Source: Tautonia marina
Lineage (GTDB): Bacteria; Planctomycetota; Planctomycetia; Isosphaerales; Isosphaeraceae
Direction: 5' to 3'
Assembly: GCF_009177065.1 (NCBI RefSeq)
Contig: NZ_WEZF01000007.1
Span: 62,001 to 126,000 of the forward strand
DNA: 64,000 bases
Part shown: piece after piece, positions 53,494-62,091 of the stretch
Layout: the number at the start of each line of letters is the position of its first letter
How positions within the stretch are numbered: the stretch's first letter is position 1
Notes under the pieces: model-generated
Databases searched by the model: none
What the model was told of the DNA's origin: nothing
Seen by the model: the letters and a program-made list of their open reading frames with translations, nothing else
Made by a program: the position numbers and the translations under genes

Positions 53494-54771
53494 ATGGTTC
53501 CCGACCTCGGTCTCGGGCCCGAGATCTGGTTATTGCTGACACTGCTGCTGAGTGTCTCCATCTTCGTTTCGTTCCGCCGACCGTGGAGTCTGAGGAACCT
53601 CGACCTGCTCCTCCTGTTCGTGCTGGCTCCGGGACTGATGGCTCTGGTGGGCAATGGAGACGACGGCGGGACGCTGGTGCCGTTCCTGTGGCTCTTTTTC
53701 GGGACGGGCCTGTGGTTGCTGCGTTGTCTGGTGGATCTGGGCCTGGCCCGGCGGCCCATGCTGGAGCCGAACCTCAATGCGCCGGGGCTGACGTGCCTTT
53801 CGGTCGGGATGATTGTGCTGCTGGTGGCCGAGACGATCAGCCTGCCGATCCGGGAAGGGACGGCGCGGAACCCCGCGGCCTCGGATGATGGGAAGGTCGA
53901 TGCGCATGGTGCGGTGGGGGCGGTTTCTCAAGTTCCGGGCGATCATCATGACGCTGCCCTTCCCGTGCCGACCGAACCGGGGGTCGTGCGCTGGCGATCG
54001 ACGCAGATCTTGCTGTCGAGGGTTCTGGCCGGGCTGGCGCATATTGGCGTGGTGCTGGGGCTGTGGATGCTGGGCCGAACCCACTTCGGCCAGCCGATCG
54101 CGGGCCTCTCGGCGGCAGCCCTGTATCTGGTGATGCCCTACACGCGGATTGAGGTCGTCGATAGCGGGCAGGTCTTTCCGGCCGCCTTGATCGTGACGGC
54201 CCTGGTCTGGTACGAGATGCCCGCAAGGGCCGGTGCCCTGATCGGTCTGGCGGCCGGCTGGATGCCCGCGAGCGTGGGGTTGATCCCGCTCTGGCTGGGC
54301 TTTTATCGAGGCAAGCAGGCGGCTTGGTTTGCAGCATCGAGCCTGGGGGTGGCGGTCGCTTGTGTTGTGAGCGGCCGGAACGTGCCCGTGCTAAGCCGAT
54401 GGGCCGAGGCGATGGGAGCGAGAGGACTGGCCCAGGCCGGCCTGGTGCCGGGCCAGGAGACGCCCTCTTCGGGTAGCCTCTGGTCGGGGCTCGATCCGGC
54501 GTACCGACTGCCGGTTCTGGTCGCGTACCTGTCGCTCGTGATCGTGGTGTCGATCTGGCCGTTGAGGAAGAACCTGGGAGAGCTGATTGCCCTGTCGGCA
54601 GCCGTCTTGCTGGCGAGCCAGTTCTGGTATCTGGAGAAAGGGGGCACGATGGTGCTGCTTTATCAGCCCCTCCTGCTCCTGATGATGTTCCGCCCGAACC
54701 TGGCGGCGAAACGGGCACCGAGACCCGAGCGTTCGTCGGACGAATCGATCTCCCCCCTGCTCCGCACGTGA
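53494..54771 (+). CDS. polytopic membrane protein of unknown function
   Basis: 425 residues with nine to eleven membrane helices from ATG 53494 (GAGAG upstream). A hydrophilic loop (about residues 130-175) interrupts the helices. The pattern (ALYLVMPYTRIEVVDSGQVFPAALIV) resembles glycosyltransferase-like (GT87/GT39-type) or other lipid-linked membrane enzymes, but no catalytic motif is certain. Confidence 0.75.
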   Translation: MVPDLGLGPEIWLLLTLLLSVSIFVSFRRPWSLRNLDLLLLFVLAPGLMALVGNGDDGGTLVPFLWLFFGTGLWLLRCLVDLGLARRPMLEPNLNAPGLTCLSVGMIVLLVAETISLPIREGTARNPAASDDGKVDAHGAVGAVSQVPGDHHDAALPVPTEPGVVRWRSTQILLSRVLAGLAHIGVVLGLWMLGRTHFGQPIAGLSAAALYLVMPYTRIEVVDSGQVFPAALIVTALVWYEMPARAGALIGLAAGWMPASVGLIPLWLGFYRGKQAAWFAASSLGVAVACVVSGRNVPVLSRWAEAMGARGLAQAGLVPGQETPSSGSLWSGLDPAYRLPVLVAYLSLVIVVSIWPLRKNLGELIALSAAVLLASQFWYLEKGGTMVLLYQPLLLLMMFRPNLAAKRAPRPERSSDESISPLLRT

Positions 54772-54829
54772 TCGGAAGCGGGGAGATGGCGGCCTCGAAG
54801 GGTGAGGCGATCGGTTCGAAGGAATGACG

Positions 54830-54845
54830 GGTTCCACGTGAAACG
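54830..54845. promoter_or_regulatory. parS site
   Basis: GTTCCACGTGAAAC at 54831-54844, a 14-bp match to the parS palindrome core (consensus TGTTNCACGTGNAACA). Its reverse complement is identical to the site at 61921. It is about 3.5 kb from parAB. Confidence 0.85.
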
Positions 54846-54914
54846 ACGGAGAAACGGCCAGGGGACTGAGACTGGCTGATCCACCTGAGGTGGGCTCTGA
54901 AGCGGAACCGAACG

Positions 54915-54989
54915 TCGGGGCGACCAGATTCGAACTGGTGACCTCCTGCTCCCAAGGCAGGCGCGCTAACCAGACTGCGCTACGCCCCG
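54915..54989 (-). tRNA. tRNA-Pro (anticodon UGG)
   Basis: On the minus strand: a 7-bp acceptor stem CGGGGCG / CGCCCCG, D-loop AGTCTGGTTA, anticodon arm CTGCCTTGGGAGCAG with loop CTTGGGA (anticodon TGG), T-loop GGTTCGAATC-type (CAGTTCGAATCTG). Discriminator A at 54915; CCA is not encoded. Confidence 0.95.
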
Positions 54990-55085
54990 AATTGCGATGG
55001 CACAGGCATGGTAGCGCCGGGTGGGCCTGTGGGTCAAGGTCGAGTGTGACGAATCTTGCGTCGCGGGCCGGTGCGAAGGGTCCGA

Positions 55086-55496
55086 TCACAAGGCCAGATG
55101 AGAGACGCGATCGAGCAATCGATCGCAATCCACCGGCTTGCTCAGGACCTCGTCGAAGGTGGTCTGGAGTTCGAGGAGGAAGCTTTCATCGAGGTTCTGA
55201 GCGGTGATGAGGATCAGGGCGAGGCCGGGAAAGCGATCGCGCAAACACCGGCCGAGGCCCTGGCCATCGAGCCCGGGCATGCAGAGGTCGGTGATGACGA
55301 GGCGGGGGCAACGGTCGTCGCAGAGGTCGAGCGCCTCACGACCAGAGCCGACATCGACGCAGGGATGACCGGCGTGGTCGAGCAGGCGAGCGATGGATTC
55401 CCTGCCGATGTCGTCGTCATCGACGAGTAAAACGAACGGACCGCCACTGCCTGAGGTCATTGGGGCGGGCTGGGTGAGGGGACTCAGGAGGGTCAT
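55086..55496 (-). CDS. response regulator receiver-domain protein
   Basis: 136 residues, a receiver domain only. FVLLVDDDDIGRESIARLL, the phospho-acceptor Asp in VITDLCMPGLDG, T/K positions ILITAQN and VLSKPVD. There is no output domain. It lies 26 bases past the kinase-like gene on the same strand, so the two probably work together. Confidence 0.88.
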   Translation of the reverse strand: MTLLSPLTQPAPMTSGSGGPFVLLVDDDDIGRESIARLLDHAGHPCVDVGSGREALDLCDDRCPRLVITDLCMPGLDGQGLGRCLRDRFPGLALILITAQNLDESFLLELQTTFDEVLSKPVDCDRLLDRVSHLAL

Positions 55497-55522
55497 CTCG
55501 GGGAACCTCGATGGGGGTCACG

Positions 55523-56194
55523 TCACGGTCGATCCGCCGGCCAACTCAACTCGATGGCACAGGCATCTGCCGCGATGGCAAGCGTGCCCTGATGAGCGCG
55601 AAGCACACGAGCGAGCACGGGGAGGGCGAGATTCTCTGCATCTCCCTGAGTCTGGATCAACGAGGATTCGCTTTCAAAACGGACGTGGAACCGTCCGGGG
55701 TCGCGTTGCCAGCTCAGACGAATTGTTCCGTCGGAACAGCCGTGCGAGGCCCAGAAGGTGATCAAGGCGTCGAGTCCCTGGGCCAGCCGATTCCAGTCGA
55801 ATCGGGAGGGGAGCGCCTCACTCGGTCCACCGGTTTCCAGGTGGATGGGCCGCTGGGCCAAAACGCGTTGCCAGTCGGGCACGCGCTGCTCGATCCAGTG
55901 GTTCAGATCACCCTCGGCAAGCGAAGGTTGGAGCGGATTGCAGAATAGTTGGACCTGTTCGATCATCGCTTCCATGCTCCGGTAGGCCGAGTCGGCACGC
56001 ACCCAATCGGGACCGGAGGGGTTTCCGGATAGTCTTCGAGCCAGATAAAGGCTCAGCTTCATGCTGTTCAAGCGGTTCCGGAGTCGGTGACAGTAGCGAT
56101 CCAGCAAGACCTGGATCATGGGAATCCGATCCGGCTCCTCGACACAACGAAGCAGTGCCCCGGCGAGTCCATCGACCTGCGCCGCTGTGCTCAT
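55523..56194 (-). CDS. degenerate histidine kinase-like or phosphotransfer protein
   Basis: 223 residues. DRYCHRLRNRLNSMKLSLYLARR has an H-box-like helix with the possible phospho-accepting His. The second half ends NLALPVLARVLRAHQGTLAI, like the last strand and helix of a HATPase domain, but the N and G boxes for ATP are not visible. It may be a phosphotransfer (Hpt-like) protein or a dead kinase that relays to the receiver next to it. Confidence 0.65.
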   Translation of the reverse strand: MSTAAQVDGLAGALLRCVEEPDRIPMIQVLLDRYCHRLRNRLNSMKLSLYLARRLSGNPSGPDWVRADSAYRSMEAMIEQVQLFCNPLQPSLAEGDLNHWIEQRVPDWQRVLAQRPIHLETGGPSEALPSRFDWNRLAQGLDALITFWASHGCSDGTIRLSWQRDPGRFHVRFESESSLIQTQGDAENLALPVLARVLRAHQGTLAIAADACAIELSWPADRP

Positions 56195-56618
56195 CTTGCC
56201 TCCGAATCGAGTCGTGATCGCCGGGCACCAGGTAACCAGGAGTCGTTCCCTGGGACAGATCTGCCGGAGTGAACAACGATTCCACCTTCCACTTCAACGC
56301 AATCACGGTGCCGATCGCTCGGCGACCGCCACACGATCCACCCAAGCGACCGAAGGGATTGAACCTTACGTCCAATCCTGACAGACACGGCGATCGAGAC
56401 GAAAATTGAGCAGCGGGAAACGAACTTCTCGTTGGTTGGGAACCGATGGGGAAATGGGAACCGTCCTTCCCGGAACCCTCACAATCGAGTCCTTCCGAGT
56501 GGACACAGAACAACCCTGGGCGGCAGCGCCGACCAGGGTTGGGGGATTGTTCTCGACGATGTGGGCGACACCGGGACTGAGGCCCGCGAAGGTATCGGAA
56601 ACGAAACCAACCCGCGAC
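56195..56618. other. gene-free interval
   Basis: About 420 bases between the kinase-like gene and parB (both on the minus strand). No real frame, no parS-like sequence and no strong hairpin. Confidence 0.5.
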
Positions 56619-57584
56619 TTAGCCGGACCATTCCTCATGGTGGTGATGATCGCCATGGTGGTGCTCGTCGTGCCCCACAGCGACGGGCTCGGGAGACCAC
56701 TCGGCGCCCCGGATCATACCGGTGATGCGCTCGAACTGGTCACGGTTGGCGTAGTCGATGACGATCTGCCCGCGGTCCTCCCCTTTGACCTTGATCAGGA
56801 CCTGGGTTTCGAACCGGGTCCGGAGGTGCTCCTCCAACTCCGAGACATGAGGAGGACGGGTCACGGCGTGGGCCTGATCGACCCGAACCCGGGTGCGCGA
56901 GGGGGTCGGCTCGCCGGTTTTGACGAGGGCCTCGGTCTGACGGACGGAGAGCTTCTCGTCGATCACCCGGCGGCAGGCGGCGGCCTGTTCCTCAGGGTTC
57001 TCGATGGCGAGCAAGGCCCGAGCGTGGCCGGGGCTGATCTGATCGCTGACGACGGCGTGCTGAAGCTCCTCGGGCAGGTCGAGCAGGCGGAGGAGGTTCG
57101 ACAGGGTTGAGCGGTCGATGCCGAGCCGGCCGGCCAGCTCCTCCTGAGTGCCGCCGTAGGAGTCGAGGTAGCGGCGGAAGGCCTGGGCCTTCTCGATGGC
57201 GTTGAGATCCTTCCGCTGAAGGTTCTCGACGATCGCCAGCTCGTTGACCCGCTGATCGTCCAGTTCCAGGACGCGGGCGGGAACTTCGGCCAGATGGGCC
57301 TCGACGGCGGCCCGGAGCCGACGCTCTCCGGCGATCACCTGGAAGCGGTCGCCGGCCGGTCGGACGAGGATCGGCTGCAGCATGCCGTGTTGGCGGAGCG
57401 AGTCGGCCAGTGCGGCAATCTCGTCGGCGTCGAAGATGCGCCGGGGCTGGAAGGGGTTCGGGTCGATCTGGTCGACGGGCAGATGGGTGAGCTCGGCTGC
57501 TTCCAGCGAGCCGGGCTCGAAGCCGCCTTCGTCGGTGCCGAGCAGCGCGGTCAGCCCGCGCCCGAGTCGCTTACCCTTGGTCAC
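56619..57584 (-). CDS. parB: chromosome partitioning protein ParB
   Basis: 321 residues. CTP-dependent clamp that loads at parS and spreads on DNA. PVDQIDPNPFQPRR (box I) and VIAGERRLRAA (box II) form the CTPase part; the helix-turn-helix is around QEELAGRLGIDRSTLSNLLRLLDLP. It starts at GTG 57584 with GGAGG upstream and overlaps parA by 14 bases. The C-terminus carries an unusual His/Glu-rich tail (GHDEHHHGDHHHHEEWSG). Confidence 0.95.
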   Translation of the reverse strand: MTKGKRLGRGLTALLGTDEGGFEPGSLEAAELTHLPVDQIDPNPFQPRRIFDADEIAALADSLRQHGMLQPILVRPAGDRFQVIAGERRLRAAVEAHLAEVPARVLELDDQRVNELAIVENLQRKDLNAIEKAQAFRRYLDSYGGTQEELAGRLGIDRSTLSNLLRLLDLPEELQHAVVSDQISPGHARALLAIENPEEQAAACRRVIDEKLSVRQTEALVKTGEPTPSRTRVRVDQAHAVTRPPHVSELEEHLRTRFETQVLIKVKGEDRGQIVIDYANRDQFERITGMIRGAEWSPEPVAVGHDEHHHGDHHHHEEWSG

Positions 57585-58323
57585 GATCGATGACCTCCAA
57601 TGTCAGCTCCATGTAAGCCCGAGCCCCCCTGGCCCGAGGCGCGTAATCGATGACGCTCAAGCCGTGGCTCGGCGCCTCACTGACGAACACGTCGCGCGGG
57701 ATCATGGTGTCGAAGACGGCGTCATCGAAGAACCCGCGGACCTCGTTGGCAACTTCGTTGGCCAGCTCCAGCTCGGGATCGTACATCGTCAGAACGATGC
57801 CGCCGATCTCCAGGCGGCGGTTGTCGCGCGCCTTGGTCTGCCGGGCCAGCTCGATGATCTGGGAAAGACCCTCCATGGCGAAGTATTCGCACTGGATCGG
57901 AATGTACACCTCGGCCGACGCCCCGAGCGAGGCCCGGGTGAGCTGACCAAGTGACGGCGGGCAGTCAATCAGAACATAATCATACTTCGAAAGCTCTGAA
58001 CCGAGTTGCTGACGAAGGGCCGAGGCACGCTGACGGTTTGAAGCCGAGAGGGCGTCGGCGTCGGCGAGGCTCTGGGAGCCGGGCAGAACGTAGAGTCGTT
58101 CCTGGGTCGTGGGGGAGACGGATTCGGCCAGGGGTTTCCCGGCGAGCAGGGGGTGGCGCTTGGCCGGTTCAACGCCGAGGCCGCTGGTGGCGTTGCATTG
58201 GGGGTCGACGTCGATCACGAGCGCCGACTTGCCCGCCTTGGCCAGCCCGGCCGCCAGATTGATGGCGGTGGTCGTCTTGCCGACGCCCCCCTTCTGGTTG
58301 GCCACGCTGATGATCTTGGCCAC
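57571..58323 (-). CDS. parA: chromosome partitioning ATPase ParA
   Basis: 250 residues from GTG 58323 with GGGAGGAA upstream. Deviant Walker A QKGGVGKTTT, Walker A' / B strand LVIDVDPQCNATSGLG and VLIDCPPSLG. Binds DNA when ATP-bound and is stimulated by ParB to move origins. The order parA then parB with overlapping frames fits. An open frame upstream to 58380 has no start with a better signal. Confidence 0.95.
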   Translation of the reverse strand: MAKIISVANQKGGVGKTTTAINLAAGLAKAGKSALVIDVDPQCNATSGLGVEPAKRHPLLAGKPLAESVSPTTQERLYVLPGSQSLADADALSASNRQRASALRQQLGSELSKYDYVLIDCPPSLGQLTRASLGASAEVYIPIQCEYFAMEGLSQIIELARQTKARDNRRLEIGGIVLTMYDPELELANEVANEVRGFFDDAVFDTMIPRDVFVSEAPSHGLSVIDYAPRARGARAYMELTLEVIDRDQG

Positions 58324-58581
58324 GGTCGAGGTTCCTCCCGCCAAAAAGGGACCGTACGGGCGGGCTCGGACTCGTTGCAATCCGCAGGAGTAGCGTCGTG
58401 GGTGTCGGGCGTCCGTGCCCGCTCGTGTTGAGCGATCGAATCGATTGGGGATGATGAAAGCCGGCGAAGGTCGATCAGGATGGGCTGCAGGACTCTAGCC
58501 TCACCCCCCTGCCCTGTAAAGCTCAAGTGTCTCGGGAGCCGCCGGCCGGCGAGTTCGGGAGGTCCTTCCGACGGGACACGG

Positions 58582-58630
58582 ACCCCTCACCCCGGCACTC
58601 TCCCTGCGAGCGGGGAGAGGGAGTCGGAGG
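58582..58630. repeat. REP-like palindrome, copy 5
   Basis: CCCTCACCCCGGCACTCTCCCTGCGAGCGGGGAGAGGGAGT unit, in the gap between parA's start and the end of pncB. Confidence 0.7.
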
Positions 58631-58643
58631 CGGCGGGCCGCGC

Positions 58644-60026
58644 TCAATCGGTCGAGGTCGCCGGGCCGGTGCGAAGGCGATGGGTGATGCGGTCGGCCTC
58701 GTCGGTGAGGGTGTCGCTGAAGGAGACGGGATAGTCTCCGGGAGCGTCGAGGGCAAGAAGGGCCTCGGGGAGCGAGGCGATCTGATCGGCGCATCGGGAC
58801 CGGATGGCGTCGAGGCCGGGGAGCGGTTGGACCAGCTCACCGGCGCGGAGGATGGGCGTCAGGAGCGGTTCACCGGCGGCCGATTCGTCGAAGCGGGTCA
58901 CAAGATCTCCGGCGAACCTCCCCTGCCCGTCTCGCGATCGGAAGACCTGCTTGCCGAGCGGGATGCTGACCTTGTCGGTGCTGAGCTTCAAACGACCCTC
59001 GCCGGCATAGGCAACGATCTTGTAGACCATGGCGATCGAGGGGGCATCTCGGCTGGTGATCAACTCGGTCCCGACTCCAAAAGCGTCGATCGGGGCCCCG
59101 GCTCGGACAAGGCGGTCGATCGACCACTCGTCGAGATCGCCGCTGGCGAAGATGCGCGTCTCGGTGCGATCGAGGGCGTCGAGGATCGCTCGGGCTCCTC
59201 GGGACAGTTCCAGGAGGTCGCCGCTATCGAGTCGGACAGCGGCGATGGGAGGTTCGATCGAAGCGGCGCGTCGGACCCCTTCGAGCGTGTCGTACGTATC
59301 GACGAGCAAGGTCGATTGCGCGCCGAAGTGGCGGCTGAAGGCCTCGAATGCGGCGTGCTCGTCCTCGAAGGACTGGACCCAGGAGTGGGCCATCGTGCCC
59401 ATGGCCGGGATACCGAGGCGGCGGGCAGCCTCAACATGACTCGTGCCGACGAAACCGGCGAGGTAGGCCGATCGAGCCGCCAGCAACGGGGCCATCGGCC
59501 CGTGTCCGCGACGGGCGCCGAACTCGACGAGGGAGCGGCCACGGGCGGCGTGGAGGATCCGGCTGGCCTTCGAGGCGACCATCGTCGGATAGGCACAGGC
59601 GTTGATCAGGAAGGTCTCGATCCACTGCGCCTGCTCCAGGGGAGCATCGATTCTCACCAATGGCTCGTTTGGGAAGACGACGGAACCTTCGGGGACGGCC
59701 CAGACGTCTCCGGTGAATCGGAGCACGCGAAGGCGATCGAACCAGGACGGGTCAACGTGCTGGAAGGTCGGGTGAGTCCGGAGCCAGGCGATTTGCTCGT
59801 CGGAGAAGCGCATGCTCCGCAGGCCATCGATCGCCTGTTCCAGACCGGCGAAGACGAGGTACGATCGGTTCTTCGGGAGCTTGCGGACGAACAGCTCAAA
59901 GGTGGTAGGCGTCTCGGCCATACCCTCGGCGGCGTAGCCGGCCATCATGGTCAGCTCGTAGAGGTCGGTGAGCGGGCCGATGGCGTCGGGGTCGGGCCAG
60001 AGCGAGACGGGGGGACTGCTGGGCAT
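58644..60026 (-). CDS. pncB: nicotinate phosphoribosyltransferase
   Basis: 460 residues. NAD salvage enzyme that joins nicotinate to PRPP. The start GPLTDLYELTMMAGY is the family signature; VEFGARRGHGP and TMAHSWVQSF with DTYDTLEGV (PRPP-binding region) and RLDSGDLLELS follow in order. The ATG at 60026 is in good position. Stands alone between parA and the GT39-like gene. Confidence 0.93.
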   Translation of the reverse strand: MPSSPPVSLWPDPDAIGPLTDLYELTMMAGYAAEGMAETPTTFELFVRKLPKNRSYLVFAGLEQAIDGLRSMRFSDEQIAWLRTHPTFQHVDPSWFDRLRVLRFTGDVWAVPEGSVVFPNEPLVRIDAPLEQAQWIETFLINACAYPTMVASKASRILHAARGRSLVEFGARRGHGPMAPLLAARSAYLAGFVGTSHVEAARRLGIPAMGTMAHSWVQSFEDEHAAFEAFSRHFGAQSTLLVDTYDTLEGVRRAASIEPPIAAVRLDSGDLLELSRGARAILDALDRTETRIFASGDLDEWSIDRLVRAGAPIDAFGVGTELITSRDAPSIAMVYKIVAYAGEGRLKLSTDKVSIPLGKQVFRSRDGQGRFAGDLVTRFDESAAGEPLLTPILRAGELVQPLPGLDAIRSRCADQIASLPEALLALDAPGDYPVSFSDTLTDEADRITHRLRTGPATSTD

Positions 60027-60067
60027 GGCGGTGACTCACGGGAGGGCCTCGAATCGGCCCGAGTGGC

Positions 60068-61885
60068 TCAGCGTCGCGTGAAGATCCAGAAGGAACAGAC
60101 ACCCGCGTCCTGACTCTCCTCGGCAGCCGCCTTGCCGGGAATGGCCGGAGGCTCGGTTCCGAGGAATCGCTCGGCCGGGTCGTAGACACAGCCGGGCCGG
60201 ACGTCGAGCAAGGAGGCGATCGAGATGCTCGTTTGCTGGTCCGACGTAAGCCGCCAGCCGGCATCTTGAAGTTCGAGAACCTGTTCGGGGGTCATCGTCA
60301 CCCCCATTGCAGCGTCAACAAGCGCGAGGGTTCCCGAACGAGCCGAGTCGGTTCGGAGGGCTTCAAGGTCCGCAAGAACCCGGATGGGATTAGTTCCCCC
60401 TGCCAGGACGTAGTGATACCCGACGGTCGGGCGGGCGTAGACAAGGACTGAGGAGGCCGGGGCACCAAGGGGAGCCTCGGGAAGCTCGGCACGGAGAAAT
60501 TCGGCGGCGTTTCGGCTGCCATCGCTCGGGGCGAGCGGGTCCGGGAACCACCGGACGCGATCGGGCAAGACCCAGGGACCAACCTCAGCGAGCAGCACGC
60601 CAACCACCGCGATCGCGACCACGTGCCGCAAGGGCTGCAAGGAGCGTCGGGTCGGGATCGTCTCCGGTTCATCTCGGACACCGCGCAACCAGCAGAGAAC
60701 CGCCGCGATCAGGCCGCCCCCGAGCATCCAGGAGGCCGCCAGCGTGGGTAGCCAGAGCCGAGCATAGGGGTGGTACAACGGGGTCGAGACAGCCATGACC
60801 AGGAACCAGACGGCCATGAGCCGCGCCGAGGGACGCGTGTCAAACCAGACGAGGACCGGGGCCCAGATCAGGGCCGCCCAGTACGGCAGGTTCGCCGGGC
60901 TGGCCAGCGAGACCACCGCCAGAATCAGAGCCAGCAATGGGCCGAGATGGCGGAAGCGTTTCCAGGATCGGACGGACCTCCCCTGCCCGATCGCCGCGCC
61001 GATCCAGGCCAGGGCAACCGAGATTGCAAGCCAGGAGTTCCCTGTTCGGGTCAAGCCCACCAGCGCCGCGGCCTGAGCCATCTGCTGTTGCCAGTTCGGC
61101 CACCAACCGGCAACGCCATCGACGTAGCTCCGGTGATGAGCGAGCAGCCCCGCGTAGCCGGTGGTTCGTTCGACAAAGAGGAACCACGGCAGGTAGACCA
61201 GGAGAGCAACCGCGGCCGCGAGCAGTCCAAACCCAAGCGACTTCGGCAAGGCGTCTCGCCCGGCTCCGGGCCGGATCGCCGCAATCAGGACCGTCAGGGC
61301 GACGATCAGGCCGGTCATCCCGCCGTTGTACTTGACCAACTGTGCAAGGCCGACGAGGAAGCCGAGGCCGATCGCACTTCGGACCCCCGGCCGATCAAGG
61401 AACCGAACTCCGGCGAGCATCGCCAGGGACCACACGAGCAGGAATGTCGCGTCGGTCAGGCCGGTTCGGGAAAAGAGAACGTGCGGCCCCGACAGCGCGA
61501 CCAGAGCGGCGGTCGCGGCTCCGGCCCCCTGCCCGAACGTGCGACGAGCCAGCCAGGCCAGGACGGGGATGGTCAGGACCCCGGTCAGAATCGAGACGAG
61601 AATGACCGCCGCCGCCGAGACTCCAACCAGTTGGTAGGACAGACCGACCAGGAACGGAAACCCGGGAGGCGCGTACGGGATCAAGGCCGGATCGAGCGCG
61701 CGGAGTCCTCCCTCGGCAAAGACCCAGGAGGCGGCCTGGGCATAAATGCCTTCGTCGAAGTGGTCGAGGCCCAGCGTGCCCAGCCCTTTGAGCCGCACGC
61801 CGGCGCCGAGCATGGTCATGGCGATCACCCAGACCGTTTCTCGGCCAAGGCGTCGCGGCATCGCATCGGTGTCCATGCCGGGCAT
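60068..61885 (-). CDS. GT39-type (PMT/ArnT-like) membrane glycosyltransferase
   Basis: 605 residues with a dozen membrane helices. The first loop has DHFDEGIYAQAA, the Asp-Glu motif of GT-C transferases that take sugars from polyprenyl phosphate. A soluble C-terminal domain (about 480-605) ends EESQDAGVCSFWIFTRR. It probably glycosylates an envelope protein or lipid. The gene ends 41 bases before the pncB start. Confidence 0.85.
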   Translation of the reverse strand: MPGMDTDAMPRRLGRETVWVIAMTMLGAGVRLKGLGTLGLDHFDEGIYAQAASWVFAEGGLRALDPALIPYAPPGFPFLVGLSYQLVGVSAAAVILVSILTGVLTIPVLAWLARRTFGQGAGAATAALVALSGPHVLFSRTGLTDATFLLVWSLAMLAGVRFLDRPGVRSAIGLGFLVGLAQLVKYNGGMTGLIVALTVLIAAIRPGAGRDALPKSLGFGLLAAAVALLVYLPWFLFVERTTGYAGLLAHHRSYVDGVAGWWPNWQQQMAQAAALVGLTRTGNSWLAISVALAWIGAAIGQGRSVRSWKRFRHLGPLLALILAVVSLASPANLPYWAALIWAPVLVWFDTRPSARLMAVWFLVMAVSTPLYHPYARLWLPTLAASWMLGGGLIAAVLCWLRGVRDEPETIPTRRSLQPLRHVVAIAVVGVLLAEVGPWVLPDRVRWFPDPLAPSDGSRNAAEFLRAELPEAPLGAPASSVLVYARPTVGYHYVLAGGTNPIRVLADLEALRTDSARSGTLALVDAAMGVTMTPEQVLELQDAGWRLTSDQQTSISIASLLDVRPGCVYDPAERFLGTEPPAIPGKAAAEESQDAGVCSFWIFTRR

Positions 61886-61919
61886 TCTACCTCAGTGGCG
61901 AGCGTTTCGCGCGTCTCTC

Positions 61920-61935
61920 GGTTTCACGTGGAACG
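61920..61935. promoter_or_regulatory. parS site
   Basis: GTTTCACGTGGAAC at 61921-61934, identical to the reverse complement of the site at 54831; also flanked by G on both sides. About 3.5 kb beyond parAB on the other side. Confidence 0.88.
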
Positions 61936-62091
61936 CGCCGGGCACAAATGCCTCGAAGGCGATCGGTGTGGGCTTCGGGCTTCACCTCATTGACGCCCTC
62001 TGGTCCTCGCCTTACCGTGCAACGATACGGTCGGATCGCCCTTCCCACCCGATGCGACTTTCGAACCGAGCCAGATCGAGGCCCGACGCCC

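Noticed and set aside
56619-58323. parAB as a plasmid or phage partition locus
   Set aside because: No replication, mobilisation or phage genes; housekeeping neighbours (rnc, groEL, pncB, tRNA) and chromosome-type parS sites.
58527-60113. 528-codon open frame on the + strand
   Set aside because: Antisense to pncB, with no domain-like segment.
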